Positions 8,631-17,617 are shown, counted from the first letter of the stretch. The stretch is 64,000 nt of DNA from Runella slithyformis DSM 19594 (GCF_000218895.1 NC_015703.1:6337001-6401000); one strand, 5' to 3'. Numbers and translations are program-made. The notes: generated by a model from the sequence alone, not told the origin.

Positions 8631-9957
8631 TCATCCCGCGAGCCTTCAATTCCAAATATTTATTGACCGTATTGGCATTCAGGTCTTTGGGGGCCGTCAG
8701 GATGGACTGAATACCGTACTGTTCGAGTTCTTTCACGATGCGGCGCTTTTCGTAGAAAAACCGTTCGGCAATGGTTTTGAGGTAGATATCTTCGGTAGTT
8801 GAGGCGGGCGTTTTGAGCAATAACGACGTTTCGGTATTTTCAAAGAATACCACAATCAGCAAATGGGTTTTGGCCAAACGCCGCAGAAAAGGCAACTGCC
8901 GGCGCATGGCATTAACGGTCTCGAAATTGGTAAACAACAACAACAAACTCCGCTGCCGCACGTGCGTTTTTACGTACGAATACAGGGTTTCGTAATCACT
9001 TTCCAGGTAACGCGTCTTTTGCTTATAGAGCGTTTCCAGAATTTTCTGCATTTGGCCCGTTTTGCGCTCGGCGGGCAGGATTTGACCGATCACTTCCGAA
9101 AACGTAATGACGCCCGCTTTATCCTGTTTCAGGATGGCGATATTGCTCAATACGAGCGTGGCATTGATGGCGTAATCCAAGAGCGTAAGTCCCTCAAACG
9201 GCGATTTCATCACGCGGCCTTTGTCGACCAGACAATACACCGCCTGCGAGCGCTCATCCTGAAACGCATTGACCATCAAGTCGTTGCGTCGAGCCGTAGC
9301 TTTCCAGTTGACGGTACGGATATCGTCGCCCTGCACGTAAGGGCGAATCTGCTCAAACTCCATGCTGTGGCCCAAACGACGAATGCGCTTGATGCCCAAC
9401 TCGGTCAGGCGGTTGGAAATGGCCATCAACTCGTATTGGCGCATTTGCAGATACGACGGGTATACGGCCACCATTTTATCCTGCGAAAACTGATAACGGC
9501 GTTTAAGCAGTCCCAACGGGCTTCGTACCAATACGTTTACGGCTCCGAAACTGTATTCACCGCGCTTGGTAGGGCGCAGCTCGTAGCGTAAAAGCTGCGT
9601 TTCATTGGGCACCAATTCAGCCGCAAAGAGCACATCACGTTTTTGAAACTGAAACGGAATTTCATCAATGACTTCCAGTCGTGCTTTAAACTCGTAACGA
9701 TTTTCCAAATAAATGCTAATCGGATTGGGGTCGCCGTTGGAGAGGCGATCTGTTACGTCGCGGCGGGCAAATAGGCCCTCGTTCGTTCGATACAGTAAGA
9801 CTGCATCTGCCAACACCAACAAAGCCGCAAGGACACTTACGATTTTAGCGATTCCGAAGAGAAACGGAAACACAAAGGACAGCAGAAAAGTGACGGTCAG
9901 TCCGATGAAACCTTTCCAAAAAAGGGGAGATATGTACAGTTGCCGGAGGTATTTCAA
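8626..9957 (-). CDS. DUF58 domain-containing membrane protein
   Basis: This 443-residue protein has two N-terminal membrane helices (about 13-55), an immunoglobulin-like stretch, and the DUF58 block around 195-235 (EFEQIRPYVQGDDIRTVNW, followed by KATAR), with a von Willebrand A-like fold to the C-terminus. DUF58 proteins usually sit next to a MoxR AAA+ ATPase and take part in envelope or metal-enzyme maturation complexes. Here no MoxR gene is adjacent. The reading frame is intact and normal in length. The exact role is not known. Confidence 0.88.
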   Translation of the reverse strand: MKYLRQLYISPLFWKGFIGLTVTFLLSFVFPFLFGIAKIVSVLAALLVLADAVLLYRTNEGLFARRDVTDRLSNGDPNPISIYLENRYEFKARLEVIDEIPFQFQKRDVLFAAELVPNETQLLRYELRPTKRGEYSFGAVNVLVRSPLGLLKRRYQFSQDKMVAVYPSYLQMRQYELMAISNRLTELGIKRIRRLGHSMEFEQIRPYVQGDDIRTVNWKATARRNDLMVNAFQDERSQAVYCLVDKGRVMKSPFEGLTLLDYAINATLVLSNIAILKQDKAGVITFSEVIGQILPAERKTGQMQKILETLYKQKTRYLESDYETLYSYVKTHVRQRSLLLLFTNFETVNAMRRQLPFLRRLAKTHLLIVVFFENTETSLLLKTPASTTEDIYLKTIAERFFYEKRRIVKELEQYGIQSILTAPKDLNANTVNKYLELKARGMM

Positions 9958-10000
9958 GGGGATAAAGATTAAGATAAAATATCAGGACAACGTTCAGCGA

Positions 10001-10618
10001 TTATAAGGTAAACTCCCCCGCTCCTTCGCGGATGATCTCAAAATGGTCGTCGGTCGCATCAATGACCGTAGAGGGAATTAACCCACCGAAGCCACCGTCA
10101 ATGACGATATCTACCTGATGCTGAAAGCGTTCAAAGATAATGTCGGGGTCGGTGGGATATTCCATAAACTCATCATCATCTTTGATGGACGTGGTGATGA
10201 TAGGATGGTCCAACTCAAAAACGATGAGCCGCGTGATAGGATGGTCCGGCACCCGGATGCCGACGGTCTTACGGTTGGCCAGCACTTTCGGCACTTTATT
10301 GTTTGCTTCCAGAATAAACGTAAACGGTCCCGGCAACAGTCGTTTCATGACTTTAAAGGCGGCATTGCTCACCCTGGCGTAGTCGGAAATATGGCTTAGA
10401 TCGTGGCAAATAAAAGAGAAATCGTTTTTATGGGGTTTGATCCCTTTGATGCGCGCAATTCGCTCTACCGCCCGGGCATTGTGAATATCGCAGCCGAGGG
10501 CATACACTGTATCGGTCGGATAGATGACAATTCCCCCATCGCGCAGGCTGCTGACAACCTGTTGAATCTTACGCGGTTCGGGCGTTTGGGGGTGAATATG
10601 AATAAATTCCGCGGGCAC
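10001..10618 (-). CDS. Sua5/YciO/YrdC-family protein (threonylcarbamoyl-AMP synthase family)
   Basis: A 205-residue YrdC-fold protein starting at a GTG. The dsRNA-binding-like fold is shown by GGIVIYPTDTVYALGCD at about 28-44 and KxKxR-type residues in RIARIKGIKPHK. The family makes threonylcarbamoyl-AMP from threonine, bicarbonate and ATP for the t6A37 modification of ANN-decoding tRNAs. The length and the N-terminal HIHPQTPEPRKI are closer to the YciO subfamily, whose role is less settled than that of TsaC/Sua5. It stands 43 bp upstream of the DUF58 gene on the same strand. Confident of the family, less of the enzymatic role. Confidence 0.87.
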   Translation of the reverse strand: MPAEFIHIHPQTPEPRKIQQVVSSLRDGGIVIYPTDTVYALGCDIHNARAVERIARIKGIKPHKNDFSFICHDLSHISDYARVSNAAFKVMKRLLPGPFTFILEANNKVPKVLANRKTVGIRVPDHPITRLIVFELDHPIITTSIKDDDEFMEYPTDPDIIFERFQHQVDIVIDGGFGGLIPSTVIDATDDHFEIIREGAGEFTL

Positions 10619-10876
10619 GTGTGGAAGGGGATTAAGTATAAACGTGTAAAAACAGTTGACTAATTACGCAGAATTTTTCTTCATTTGGAAACTTCCGGCA
10701 ACTATTTTACACATTTGGGAGTATTTCGCCCCTTCACTTTCCCCGATGGCAGATGCTTTGTTCAAAGCTAATTCCGAAGACATACTCAATCGCAAAACCC
10801 TCACCAACAACGACGCTGAAAGAAGTTGCCTGTGAGGACACTGACAACGGCGCTAAAATTCGTACCTCGTCATTCG

Positions 10877-11881
10877 TTAACGCTCCAGCTGCACAAAAGG
10901 AACTCCCTGCTGCATCAAGGTGAGATTTCGGTGATTCCGCCATTTGGCGTAATGCCGGTACAGCCAATTTACGGGCAAATGCAGCCGACACAACAGCACT
11001 AACAGGTCGGTTTTCCAACCCGGGTCTTCGATGTAATTGAGTAATTTACGAAACGCAAGGGCTTGCTCGGGATCTTCTGCCACGAAACATTTCTTGATAA
11101 ACTCCCGAATTCTGTTGGCCAGAATATCATATTCTTCCTGCGAGCGGCTCAGATCATACGCTTTATTACATACCTCCCAACTGGAACGCAGCATAGAATT
11201 TCCTACCTGATAAAATTGCATTGCCAACGAATCATTCAACACCCGTTTATACATGAGCACTTCATCAATGAAATGATATTTGTAATCGTGCGCCGAGCGG
11301 ATAAAAAAATCGAAATCTTCATAGCTGAGGTTCTCGTCGTACCCACCGAGCTTCATCAGTACCGATTTACGCATCATAATAGTGGGTGTACAGATAAAAT
11401 AGCGGCGCAAAATCTCTTTGTACACATCGCCTGTGGGCACTCTGCCGTGGGCGTGCCCTGTGGGACCCAACGCATAGTGAAAACCCAGTTTTACGCCCAA
11501 TGGATCAATATAGGCCGCATTTGAAAATACAACTGCATAATCTTTTGACAAACTTTCAAAGGCCTGCACCTGCTTTTCAATACGATTGGGGGGCATTACA
11601 TCATCAGCCGCTAAATCTATTACATACTTGCCCGCTGCTTCGCCGAGGCCTTGGTTAAATGCTTTGCATAGACCCATGTTGTGCGTGTTACGCAGAAATA
11701 CAACTTCCGGGTATTCATCAATGAATCGCTGAATAACCCGCCTTGACTCATCCGTACTGGCATTGTCAATGACGATCAGCTGAATAGGTGAATAAGTTTG
11801 CCGCACGACCGACAAAAGACTTTCCCGTACAAAAGGCCCATGGTTGTAGCAGGTACAAATAACGGTTACGATTGGTTTCAT
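10877..11881 (-). CDS. family 2 glycosyltransferase
   Basis: A 334-residue cytoplasmic GT-A glycosyltransferase. The N-terminus has the family-2 nucleotide-sugar motif (TVICTCYNHGPFVRESL), VIDNASTDES at about 36-45, and the acidic DxD-like DLAADD near 90-95 that binds the metal and sugar nucleotide. The C-terminal third is more variable and sets acceptor specificity. No other surface-polysaccharide genes are near, so the product may be a lipid- or envelope-linked glycan that cannot be named. A 258-bp gap follows before the Sua5-family gene. Confidence 0.9.
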   Translation of the reverse strand: MKPIVTVICTCYNHGPFVRESLLSVVRQTYSPIQLIVIDNASTDESRRVIQRFIDEYPEVVFLRNTHNMGLCKAFNQGLGEAAGKYVIDLAADDVMPPNRIEKQVQAFESLSKDYAVVFSNAAYIDPLGVKLGFHYALGPTGHAHGRVPTGDVYKEILRRYFICTPTIMMRKSVLMKLGGYDENLSYEDFDFFIRSAHDYKYHFIDEVLMYKRVLNDSLAMQFYQVGNSMLRSSWEVCNKAYDLSRSQEEYDILANRIREFIKKCFVAEDPEQALAFRKLLNYIEDPGWKTDLLVLLCRLHLPVNWLYRHYAKWRNHRNLTLMQQGVPFVQLER

Positions 11882-12149
11882 AAAGTCAGTATATACGACA
11901 CGGCGAAATACGAGATCGACGCGTTTTTTGCATACGTAAATGTAAAATATTTAGCCATTATTCGTACTCAAAAACAGTCAACTATTTACTAAACGGTAAA
12001 ATAAAAAGCAATTATTAGGTATACAAAAAGCACATCCAACCTCTTTTTTTGGTATATTTTACATATTTTACCCTGCAATCAACTGATATTCTTTACATTA
12101 AAATATATACTGCAAAAGACAAACCCCCGAATTAACATTCTCTAACTTT

Positions 12150-12165
12150 TTGGCACGGTTTTCTC
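12150..12165 (+). promoter_or_regulatory. possible sigma-54 (-24/-12) type promoter
   Basis: TTGGCACGGTTTTCTC has the -24 half TGGCACG intact. At the -12 position the expected GC reads TC, so one key base differs. It lies about 70 bp upstream of the orphan terminator on the same strand. Inference only. Confidence 0.25.
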
Positions 12166-12175
12166 TATTATTTCA

Positions 12176-12270
12176 AGATGATATGATGTAACCATACATC
12201 TTTCATTATTTATGGGTTAGGGTAGTACTTAAATGCCATTCCGTATTGTGAATGGCATTTATTCTTTTTT
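12176..12270 (+). ncRNA. candidate small RNA ending at an orphan terminator
   Basis: A transcript from the sigma-54-like site would run about 90 nt and end at the hairpin at 12231-12270. There is no significant open frame (only very short ATG-stop pairs). Its 3' end points toward, but stops before, the 3' end of the oppositely oriented yihY gene. No known RNA family is recognised. Confidence 0.25.
12231..12270 (+). terminator. rho-independent terminator, plus strand, no upstream gene
   Basis: AAATGCCATTC (12231-12241) pairs perfectly with GAATGGCATTT (12250-12260) around an 8-nt loop, followed by ATTCTTTTTT. The U-tract is on the plus strand only; read on the minus strand the hairpin is followed by AAGTACTACC, so it does not look made for the minus-strand yihY gene. 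Confidence 0.75.
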
Positions 12271-12279
12271 CTCAATATT

Positions 12280-13194
12280 TCACTTTTGATGTTTGGCCCG
12301 CCAAATACTGGTGTTGAGCTCAAACCCAAATATTAACAGTAATGCCACAAGGTAAAACCAAATCATCATGGCAATGATGGTACCTATGGAGCCGTAGAGT
12401 TTGTTGTAACTGCTGAACCGGGAAAGGTAGAAAGAAAACCCGTACGTGACCAGAATGATCAACATCGAAGCAATGATGGAACCCAGATTAAAAAACCGCC
12501 ATCTGTGGTTCGTTTTGGGGGCAAAACGATAAATAATGGCCACCGCCAGCGTAAACGCAAAAAACATCACAAGATACCGGAGCGCATCAAGCGCAAAAAC
12601 GGTAAAATGATCTCCCCAAAAAATGGTTTCATGCAACCAATCAACCAGGAAGCCCCCCACAATAATCACCAAAACAGCCAAAAAAAGGACGGTCGACAAT
12701 AATACCGTCAGCAACAGCGCAATTCCTTTGGCTTTGAAAAAACCCCTGTTTTCAGACGTATGGTCTACCATATTGAAGGCTGTCATGAGCGCTCCCATGC
12801 CGTTGGTGGCGGTGAGCAGTGCTAACACAAAACCAAACGACAGAATCCCTCCCTGTTTTCGGCTGATGATGTCATAAATGGTAGCAGCCGCAAATTCGTA
12901 CAGCGATTCGGGCATGGCATCGTGCATGAAATTCATGATCTGCGACTCCATGTTGGGAATCGGAAAGTATGGAATCAGGGTAAATACAAACAGGATAGTG
13001 GGAAAAACGGCCAACGTAAAATTATAGGCTACGGCCGCTGCACGCTGGTCAATGTCGTAGAAAAAGATCTTTTCGATCAATAAAGTACCGATATCCGCCA
13101 ACGATACACTATCTCCAAAAAAACGCTTTTGGTGCAGCAATGCATAAGTGTTGCGTAATTGTCGGTATTTGGAATTGGACCAGTGTTGGAGCAT
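12280..13194 (-). CDS. YihY/BrkB family inner-membrane protein
   Basis: An inner-membrane protein of 304 residues from the ATG at 13194 (MLQHWSNSK); an open leader to 13284 precedes it but is unlikely to be translated. It has the UPF0761/BrkB pattern: an N-terminal amphipathic region, the conserved DQRAAAVAYNFTLAVFP at the first membrane helix, and about six helices in all. The family has been linked to serum resistance and was once mislabelled ribonuclease BN; its biochemical role is not established. It is the first gene left of the TonB-receptor cluster and is separated from it by 173 bp. Confidence 0.9.
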   Translation of the reverse strand: MLQHWSNSKYRQLRNTYALLHQKRFFGDSVSLADIGTLLIEKIFFYDIDQRAAAVAYNFTLAVFPTILFVFTLIPYFPIPNMESQIMNFMHDAMPESLYEFAAATIYDIISRKQGGILSFGFVLALLTATNGMGALMTAFNMVDHTSENRGFFKAKGIALLLTVLLSTVLFLAVLVIIVGGFLVDWLHETIFWGDHFTVFALDALRYLVMFFAFTLAVAIIYRFAPKTNHRWRFFNLGSIIASMLIILVTYGFSFYLSRFSSYNKLYGSIGTIIAMMIWFYLVALLLIFGFELNTSIWRAKHQK

Positions 13195-13367
13195 TAATGA
13201 GTTGCGATGAATTCTAAATTCAAAAATACTAAACTTGACCTTAAATGAAAGTAAATGAGTGACAAATGAAAAATGGTTTACCACAGGAAGGACGAATTGG
13301 GCATAGCACTCTACTATGGGTTATATGTCCTCTGCTAATGTACTCATTCGCCATTCACCAATCAGCG

Positions 13368-15650
13368 CTAAAAGAAAACGGTCAAACTCAAACGGGCGAA
13401 AAAGGGCGTTCCGGGCGTAAAGTGGATTTCTTCTACCGATGCCGTTTCATTCTGCAAACGGCTTTCGGTAGCAAATTGAGTCTCTTTCCAGCGTGTATTG
13501 AAAAGATTTTGGACTGAAAGCCCCAGTGTATAATTTTTTCGGCTGTAGTTGGCCTGCATATCCGTTACAAAATAACCCTTTGCCACGATGGAATTATCTT
13601 CGTTGGCTGGACGGTTAGCGATATAACGGTACCGCAGCGAGCCGCTGAAACCCGCGTTACTTTGCACCGATACACCTCCCGTCGTGGTAAAGATGGGCGC
13701 CAAAGGAAGGTAATTCTGTCCTTCCAACACACCGATGGCCCGTGGCTTGGCAGTGTTTAGGTCAATATCTGCGTACACATGTTTGCTCAACTGATAACGC
13801 ACCGAAACGTCAATTCCCTGCCGGCGCGTTCGTCCGCCGGGTTCTACAACTCCTGCATCACCTACGTAAATAAATTCCTGTTGCAGCCATAAATACCACG
13901 CAGCTGCATTGATGAGCAGTTTGGGAAAAGGTTTCAAGATCACACCCAGGTCAGAGCCATAGGCGGGTGGCAATACCTGCCTTCCTCCCTGCGGAACTAC
14001 CACACGCGTATCATTGGAGTGAAAGCCCCGCCCCGTGTTCAGGTAGAGCTGAAAGCGGTTACTGAAGGTGTAATAAAAATTCAGTTTGGGGGATAATATA
14101 GCCGCCGCCGCACTTTTGATGGCAGAGGGAACCGCCAGTAAATCTTCGTATCGGTTACGGAAATAGTCGAAACGCAGGCCTGCATTGATGGAAAAACGAT
14201 TGGACACCTGAATCAGCTCATCGGCATAAACGGAGGCATTGAGTTCGTTGATATTCCCCAATTGAAGGCGGTTTAGGATTTCCGTACGGTTTTTGGTATG
14301 CGAAAGCTCCGTATTTTTCGTCAGATCCTGACGATACTGCACCCCTAAAGTGGTGGTCCATTGAGTATTGCCCACCTCATTTTTGGCAAAAAAACTGCCA
14401 TTATAGCCAAATAGGTTTCGGTGCTCTTTTTGTCGGATTTGATCACCGTTGAGCGAATCTTCCAGAAAAAAAGTAAAATTAGAGTACAGCTCAAAGTTAT
14501 AATTGCTGTAAAAAAGCTGATTTTTAAAGGTATAATTGCGCGGCGTGACGGTCACCAACTGAACATTGACATTGGTTCGGCTCGTTTCGCCCCCTTCGGT
14601 CGGGTCGACAGAGCCAAAAAATCCCGTCAACCCTGATTCAACCGCTCGGTCCGGAATCTGTCCGGAGTGATTCCATTTACTCCAAAACGTCGAGGCTGTC
14701 AGCGTCAGATGGCTATGCGAAGAAAAATGCCCGTGGTATTTGCCCATCACATTCAGCCGCTTGAAATTCTGCGGATTGTCAAAATATGAATTGGTAAAAG
14801 AATACTCCGATGCCAAATACGCTGATTGGTTTTTAACCCGCCCCCTCTGAGATGTCGGACCGTGGCCCAAAAGGTCAATGCCCGCCACGGCGCGATACGT
14901 ATCAAACTGCCCCGCTTCCAGTTTGACAAAGGAGCGATCAAGAGCGTTTCGCGTACGGAAGTTGACCCACCCTGCCGTGGTAAAATTACCTTTTTCAGCA
15001 TGATAAGGTCCTTTTTTAAAGTCGACCCCCTCCATCAGTTCGGGAATAACAAAATGCAGATCCGCATATCCCTGACCGTGAGCGTGCGATACCATATTGA
15101 CCGGCATTCCATCCACGGTCAGTTGAATGTCAGTGCCGTGGTCAATGTCAAATCCTCGTAAAAAGATCTGTTCGGCTTTTCCTCCACCGGCATGTTGACC
15201 GATAAACAGGCCCGGTACTAAACGCAAAATTTCCTGCGAATTGACAATGGGACGTATCTTAATGTCCAGGCTGCTGATAAGTTGTTGGTCGTGCGCCCGC
15301 TGCGCTGATACCACCACTTCTTTCAATTCAAGGGTAGAAGGGGTCATCAGCGTTTTGAAAGAGACCGTTTGATCATGCTGCACCATCGCTTCAATGACTA
15401 TCGTTTTAAAGCCCACATACGATAATTCGATTTTGTAGGGGGCGGCTACCAATTCATCAAAACGGTATTGTCCCAATTCGTTGGTGGTTGTGGCTTTTCC
15501 GAGTCCCGTGAGTTGCACATTCACCCCGCGCAGCGGCAGAAGGGTTGATTGTTCGTACACGACCCCCGAAATACTTCCAAGGTGGGCAAATGCCGAAAGG
15601 CTCAACAAACAGCTGATTGTAAAAAAGATACAGAAAAAAAGGCGTTGCAT
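13368..15650 (-). CDS. TonB-dependent outer-membrane receptor
   Basis: A 760-residue outer-membrane importer. A signal peptide (1-22, ending SAFA) is followed by a carboxypeptidase-regulatory-like beta-sandwich (about 27-105, SISGVVYEQSTLLPLRGVNV), the plug domain (about 120-230, with IFLRGFDIDHGTDIQLTVDG) and a 22-strand barrel ending in a terminal Phe. The plug is rich in His (VSHAHGQGYADLH), which might suit a metal or metal-chelate substrate, but this is speculation. No SusD partner is present, so it is not a polysaccharide utilisation locus. The start ATG is one base after the stop of a small upstream frame (15652), suggesting coupling. Confidence 0.93.
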   Translation of the reverse strand: MQRLFFCIFFTISCLLSLSAFAHLGSISGVVYEQSTLLPLRGVNVQLTGLGKATTTNELGQYRFDELVAAPYKIELSYVGFKTIVIEAMVQHDQTVSFKTLMTPSTLELKEVVVSAQRAHDQQLISSLDIKIRPIVNSQEILRLVPGLFIGQHAGGGKAEQIFLRGFDIDHGTDIQLTVDGMPVNMVSHAHGQGYADLHFVIPELMEGVDFKKGPYHAEKGNFTTAGWVNFRTRNALDRSFVKLEAGQFDTYRAVAGIDLLGHGPTSQRGRVKNQSAYLASEYSFTNSYFDNPQNFKRLNVMGKYHGHFSSHSHLTLTASTFWSKWNHSGQIPDRAVESGLTGFFGSVDPTEGGETSRTNVNVQLVTVTPRNYTFKNQLFYSNYNFELYSNFTFFLEDSLNGDQIRQKEHRNLFGYNGSFFAKNEVGNTQWTTTLGVQYRQDLTKNTELSHTKNRTEILNRLQLGNINELNASVYADELIQVSNRFSINAGLRFDYFRNRYEDLLAVPSAIKSAAAAILSPKLNFYYTFSNRFQLYLNTGRGFHSNDTRVVVPQGGRQVLPPAYGSDLGVILKPFPKLLINAAAWYLWLQQEFIYVGDAGVVEPGGRTRRQGIDVSVRYQLSKHVYADIDLNTAKPRAIGVLEGQNYLPLAPIFTTTGGVSVQSNAGFSGSLRYRYIANRPANEDNSIVAKGYFVTDMQANYSRKNYTLGLSVQNLFNTRWKETQFATESRLQNETASVEEIHFTPGTPFFARLSLTVFF

Positions 15651-15651
15651 A

Positions 15652-15855
15652 TCAAAATAAAAAAGCTAATAATGGCAGTACATACACAAAAACCGGAAAC
15701 CAACTCGCCGTTACGTGAGTCCAATTCCCTGCCAGCATACGCTCAAAAATGGCCACAGGGCTAACCCATTTGTGTAAAATGCCGAATTTCAACCATTCCC
15801 GGCAGCAGTCTGACAATTCCCTATACGCTTTCCAAAAGAAAAAAGTGGCACTCAA
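15652..15855 (-). CDS. small putative membrane protein, unassigned
   Basis: A 67-residue frame with a TTG start, ending TGA one base before the TonB-receptor ATG. It is rich in Trp and Phe, and its last 20 residues (SWFPVFVYVLPLLAFLF region) form a hydrophobic segment. The same frame is open upstream right back to the TAG stop of the thioesterase gene at 15919-15921, so up to 88 codons follow that stop in phase. No ATG or convincing ribosome-binding site is present. It may be a real small coupled protein, a C-terminal remnant, or chance. I do not recognise it. Confidence 0.35.
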   Translation of the reverse strand: MSATFFFWKAYRELSDCCREWLKFGILHKWVSPVAIFERMLAGNWTHVTASWFPVFVYVLPLLAFLF

Positions 15856-15918
15856 AAGCCATTGGGACTGAATATTTTTACTAAAATAAACCGGCCGGAT
15901 GGCAGCGGCTTGTGAATG

Positions 15919-16353
15919 CTATGGATTGGTGGATATGTCTGTTTTTTCAAAATACGGCTTCAATTTCTCCAACAAAAACGCCGGCGCACGCGTAGGGCGG
16001 TTGGTCTCCCGATTCAAAAACACAAGGGTGGTTTCTCCCGTATTCAATACGCTCCCCTCCTGATTGCGGATCTCGTACCGAAACACCACCCGCGCAGTGG
16101 GTAGCTCCGGAATGGATACTTTGATACTCAACTCGTCGTCATAACGAGCGGGTTGAAGATAACGTGAGTAATTTTCGTACACGGGCATCATCGTTCCCGC
16201 TTCTTCCATATCGCGGTACGAAAACCCAATACTGCGCAGCGCCTCTACCCGACCGATCTCATAAAAACGGCCGTAATTTCCGTAATAGACATACCCCATT
16301 TGATCGGTATCGGCATAACGTACCCGGATTCCTTTGTGTTCGTAGGTAAACAT
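15919..16353 (-). CDS. acyl-CoA thioesterase, hot-dog fold (YbgC/4-hydroxybenzoyl-CoA thioesterase type)
   Basis: A 144-residue single hot-dog-fold thioesterase. The start is placed at the ATG at 16353 because everything upstream in frame is encoded by the low-complexity repeat. The catalytic Asp17 is in RYADTDQMGYVYYGNY, the hallmark of the YbgC/4HBT-I group. It is expected to hydrolyse acyl-CoA in the cytoplasm. It lies between mltG and the TonB receptor on the minus strand. Confidence 0.9.
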   Translation of the reverse strand: MFTYEHKGIRVRYADTDQMGYVYYGNYGRFYEIGRVEALRSIGFSYRDMEEAGTMMPVYENYSRYLQPARYDDELSIKVSIPELPTARVVFRYEIRNQEGSVLNTGETTLVFLNRETNRPTRAPAFLLEKLKPYFEKTDISTNP

Positions 16354-16360
16354 GTTTTTG

Positions 16361-16444
16361 GAGGAGTGAGAAGTCAGAAGCGAGAAGTCAGGAGACAGAA
16401 GTGAGAAGTCAGGAGTGTTACAGATTGCAAAATTCTCACTCCTC
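16361..16444. repeat. low-complexity repeat with 12-bp inverted ends
   Basis: Between mltG and the thioesterase gene lies a run of GAGAAGTCAGGAG-like units (16368-16416) followed by a CTCACTCCTC stretch. GAGGAGTGAGAA (16361-16372) is the exact reverse complement of 16433-16444, so the region can fold into a long hairpin. It looks like a minisatellite-type array, not protein-coding. Confidence 0.6.
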
Positions 16445-16462
16445 ACTACCCACTCCTCACTC

Positions 16463-17506
16463 CTATTTAATATTCATTTTATTCAACGCCGCTTGGTATG
16501 TACGGGCATTGAGAAGGTGTTCGTCGTAGGTTACGGCAAAATCATGATACCCCAACAACTTGCCATCGGGGTCAATTTTTACGCAGAAATAAAGATAATT
16601 GTGCGTTTCAGCATTTAGTACGGCATCAATCGCCACCGTACTCGGCAGATTGATGGGTCCCGGCGGCAGACCTAAAACTTTGTAGGTATTATAAGGAGAA
16701 TTCAAAGCCGACAGTCGACCCGTAACGCGCTTGATAGAGAAATCCCGCCACGCAAAGATCACCGTGGGATCCGCCTGCAACGGCATACTTTGGCGGATAC
16801 GGTTCAGGTACACGCCCGCAATGCGCGGCATCTCGTCGTTGCGGTTGGTTTCGGCATCTACAATCGACGCCAGTACCGACACCTCCGCTTTGCTGTAGCC
16901 TAAAGCTTTGGCTTTTTCGATTCGCGCAGGGGTCCAGAACTTTTGGTATTCGTCGTGCATTCGACCCAGAAACTTATCCACTTTGGTGGTCCAAAAAATC
17001 TCGTAGGTATTGGGAAGGAACATACTGACGACATTGGTCGTATCAAATCCGAATTTGCGACACGTTTCGGGATCGTTCAACAGTTTTGCTAAAGAATCAG
17101 GTCCAAACTCGAACTTGCTTCCAATGCGCTGAATCAGGTCGGATTTAAGGCGAATATTATTGAACGTCAGTCGCACGGGGTCCTGTGAGCCGTTACGCAA
17201 TTTTTTAATGGCTTCCAGGTTTCCCATGTCGCGACGCAGCACATAGCGACCCGGTTTGACGCGCTCGGGCAATTTGAGCAGCTTCGCTAAAAACCGAAAA
17301 GATATGTCATCATTGACTACCTGATTTTTTTTAAGTGTGTCCAATACCGACTGATAGGTTCCTCCCGTGGGTATCAGCAAGGCAAAATCCTTGTCTTTAT
17401 CCACCTGAAAATTAGGCGTTTGGGCCATTTGCCAGAAGTAAAAAGTAAATGTAGTGAACACCACAGCTACCGTAATAAATATCCCTGCCTTTAAATTACG
17501 CGACAT
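16463..17506 (-). CDS. mltG: endolytic transglycosylase MltG
   Basis: A 347-residue inner-membrane murein transglycosylase that cuts nascent glycan strands and sets their length. One N-terminal membrane helix (about 8-26) is followed by a LysM-like region and the YceG catalytic domain. The catalytic Glu219 is in LASIVDAETNRNDE, with the family block AGVYLNRIRQSMPLQADPT just after it. Length is normal. A promoter of the Bacteroidota type lies upstream at 17584-17617. It leads a minus-strand row with the thioesterase gene and possibly the TonB receptor. Confidence 0.95.
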   Translation of the reverse strand: MSRNLKAGIFITVAVVFTTFTFYFWQMAQTPNFQVDKDKDFALLIPTGGTYQSVLDTLKKNQVVNDDISFRFLAKLLKLPERVKPGRYVLRRDMGNLEAIKKLRNGSQDPVRLTFNNIRLKSDLIQRIGSKFEFGPDSLAKLLNDPETCRKFGFDTTNVVSMFLPNTYEIFWTTKVDKFLGRMHDEYQKFWTPARIEKAKALGYSKAEVSVLASIVDAETNRNDEMPRIAGVYLNRIRQSMPLQADPTVIFAWRDFSIKRVTGRLSALNSPYNTYKVLGLPPGPINLPSTVAIDAVLNAETHNYLYFCVKIDPDGKLLGYHDFAVTYDEHLLNARTYQAALNKMNIK

Positions 17507-17583
17507 GAAATGATGATGTTTGACGTTAAATTTTTGGAATTTGACTCCGAGCCGGACGCTGCCGGACGCTCCGGAAACCGCTG

Positions 17584-17617
17584 CAAAAGTACGCGTTAGG
17601 TTTGGTTTTTAGTGCAA
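17584..17617 (-). promoter_or_regulatory. Bacteroidota-type promoter for mltG
   Basis: On the minus strand TTG, 23 bp, TACTTTTG, matching the TTG/TAnnTTTG pattern at the long end of spacing, about 80 bp from the mltG ATG. Confidence 0.4.

Larger units (their letters stand above)
11882..12279. other. intergenic region holding an orphan terminator
   Basis: These 398 bp lie between the glycosyltransferase start and the yihY stop, both genes being on the minus strand. The region is A/T-rich and has no coding frame of note. It contains a sigma-54-like sequence at 12150-12165 and a strong plus-strand hairpin terminator at 12231-12270 that neither flanking gene explains. Confidence 0.6.

Noticed and set aside
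13368-15650. Polysaccharide utilisation locus around the TonB receptor
   Set aside because: No SusD gene or glycosidase is adjacent; the GH43 gene is 27 kb away and also lacks SusCD.
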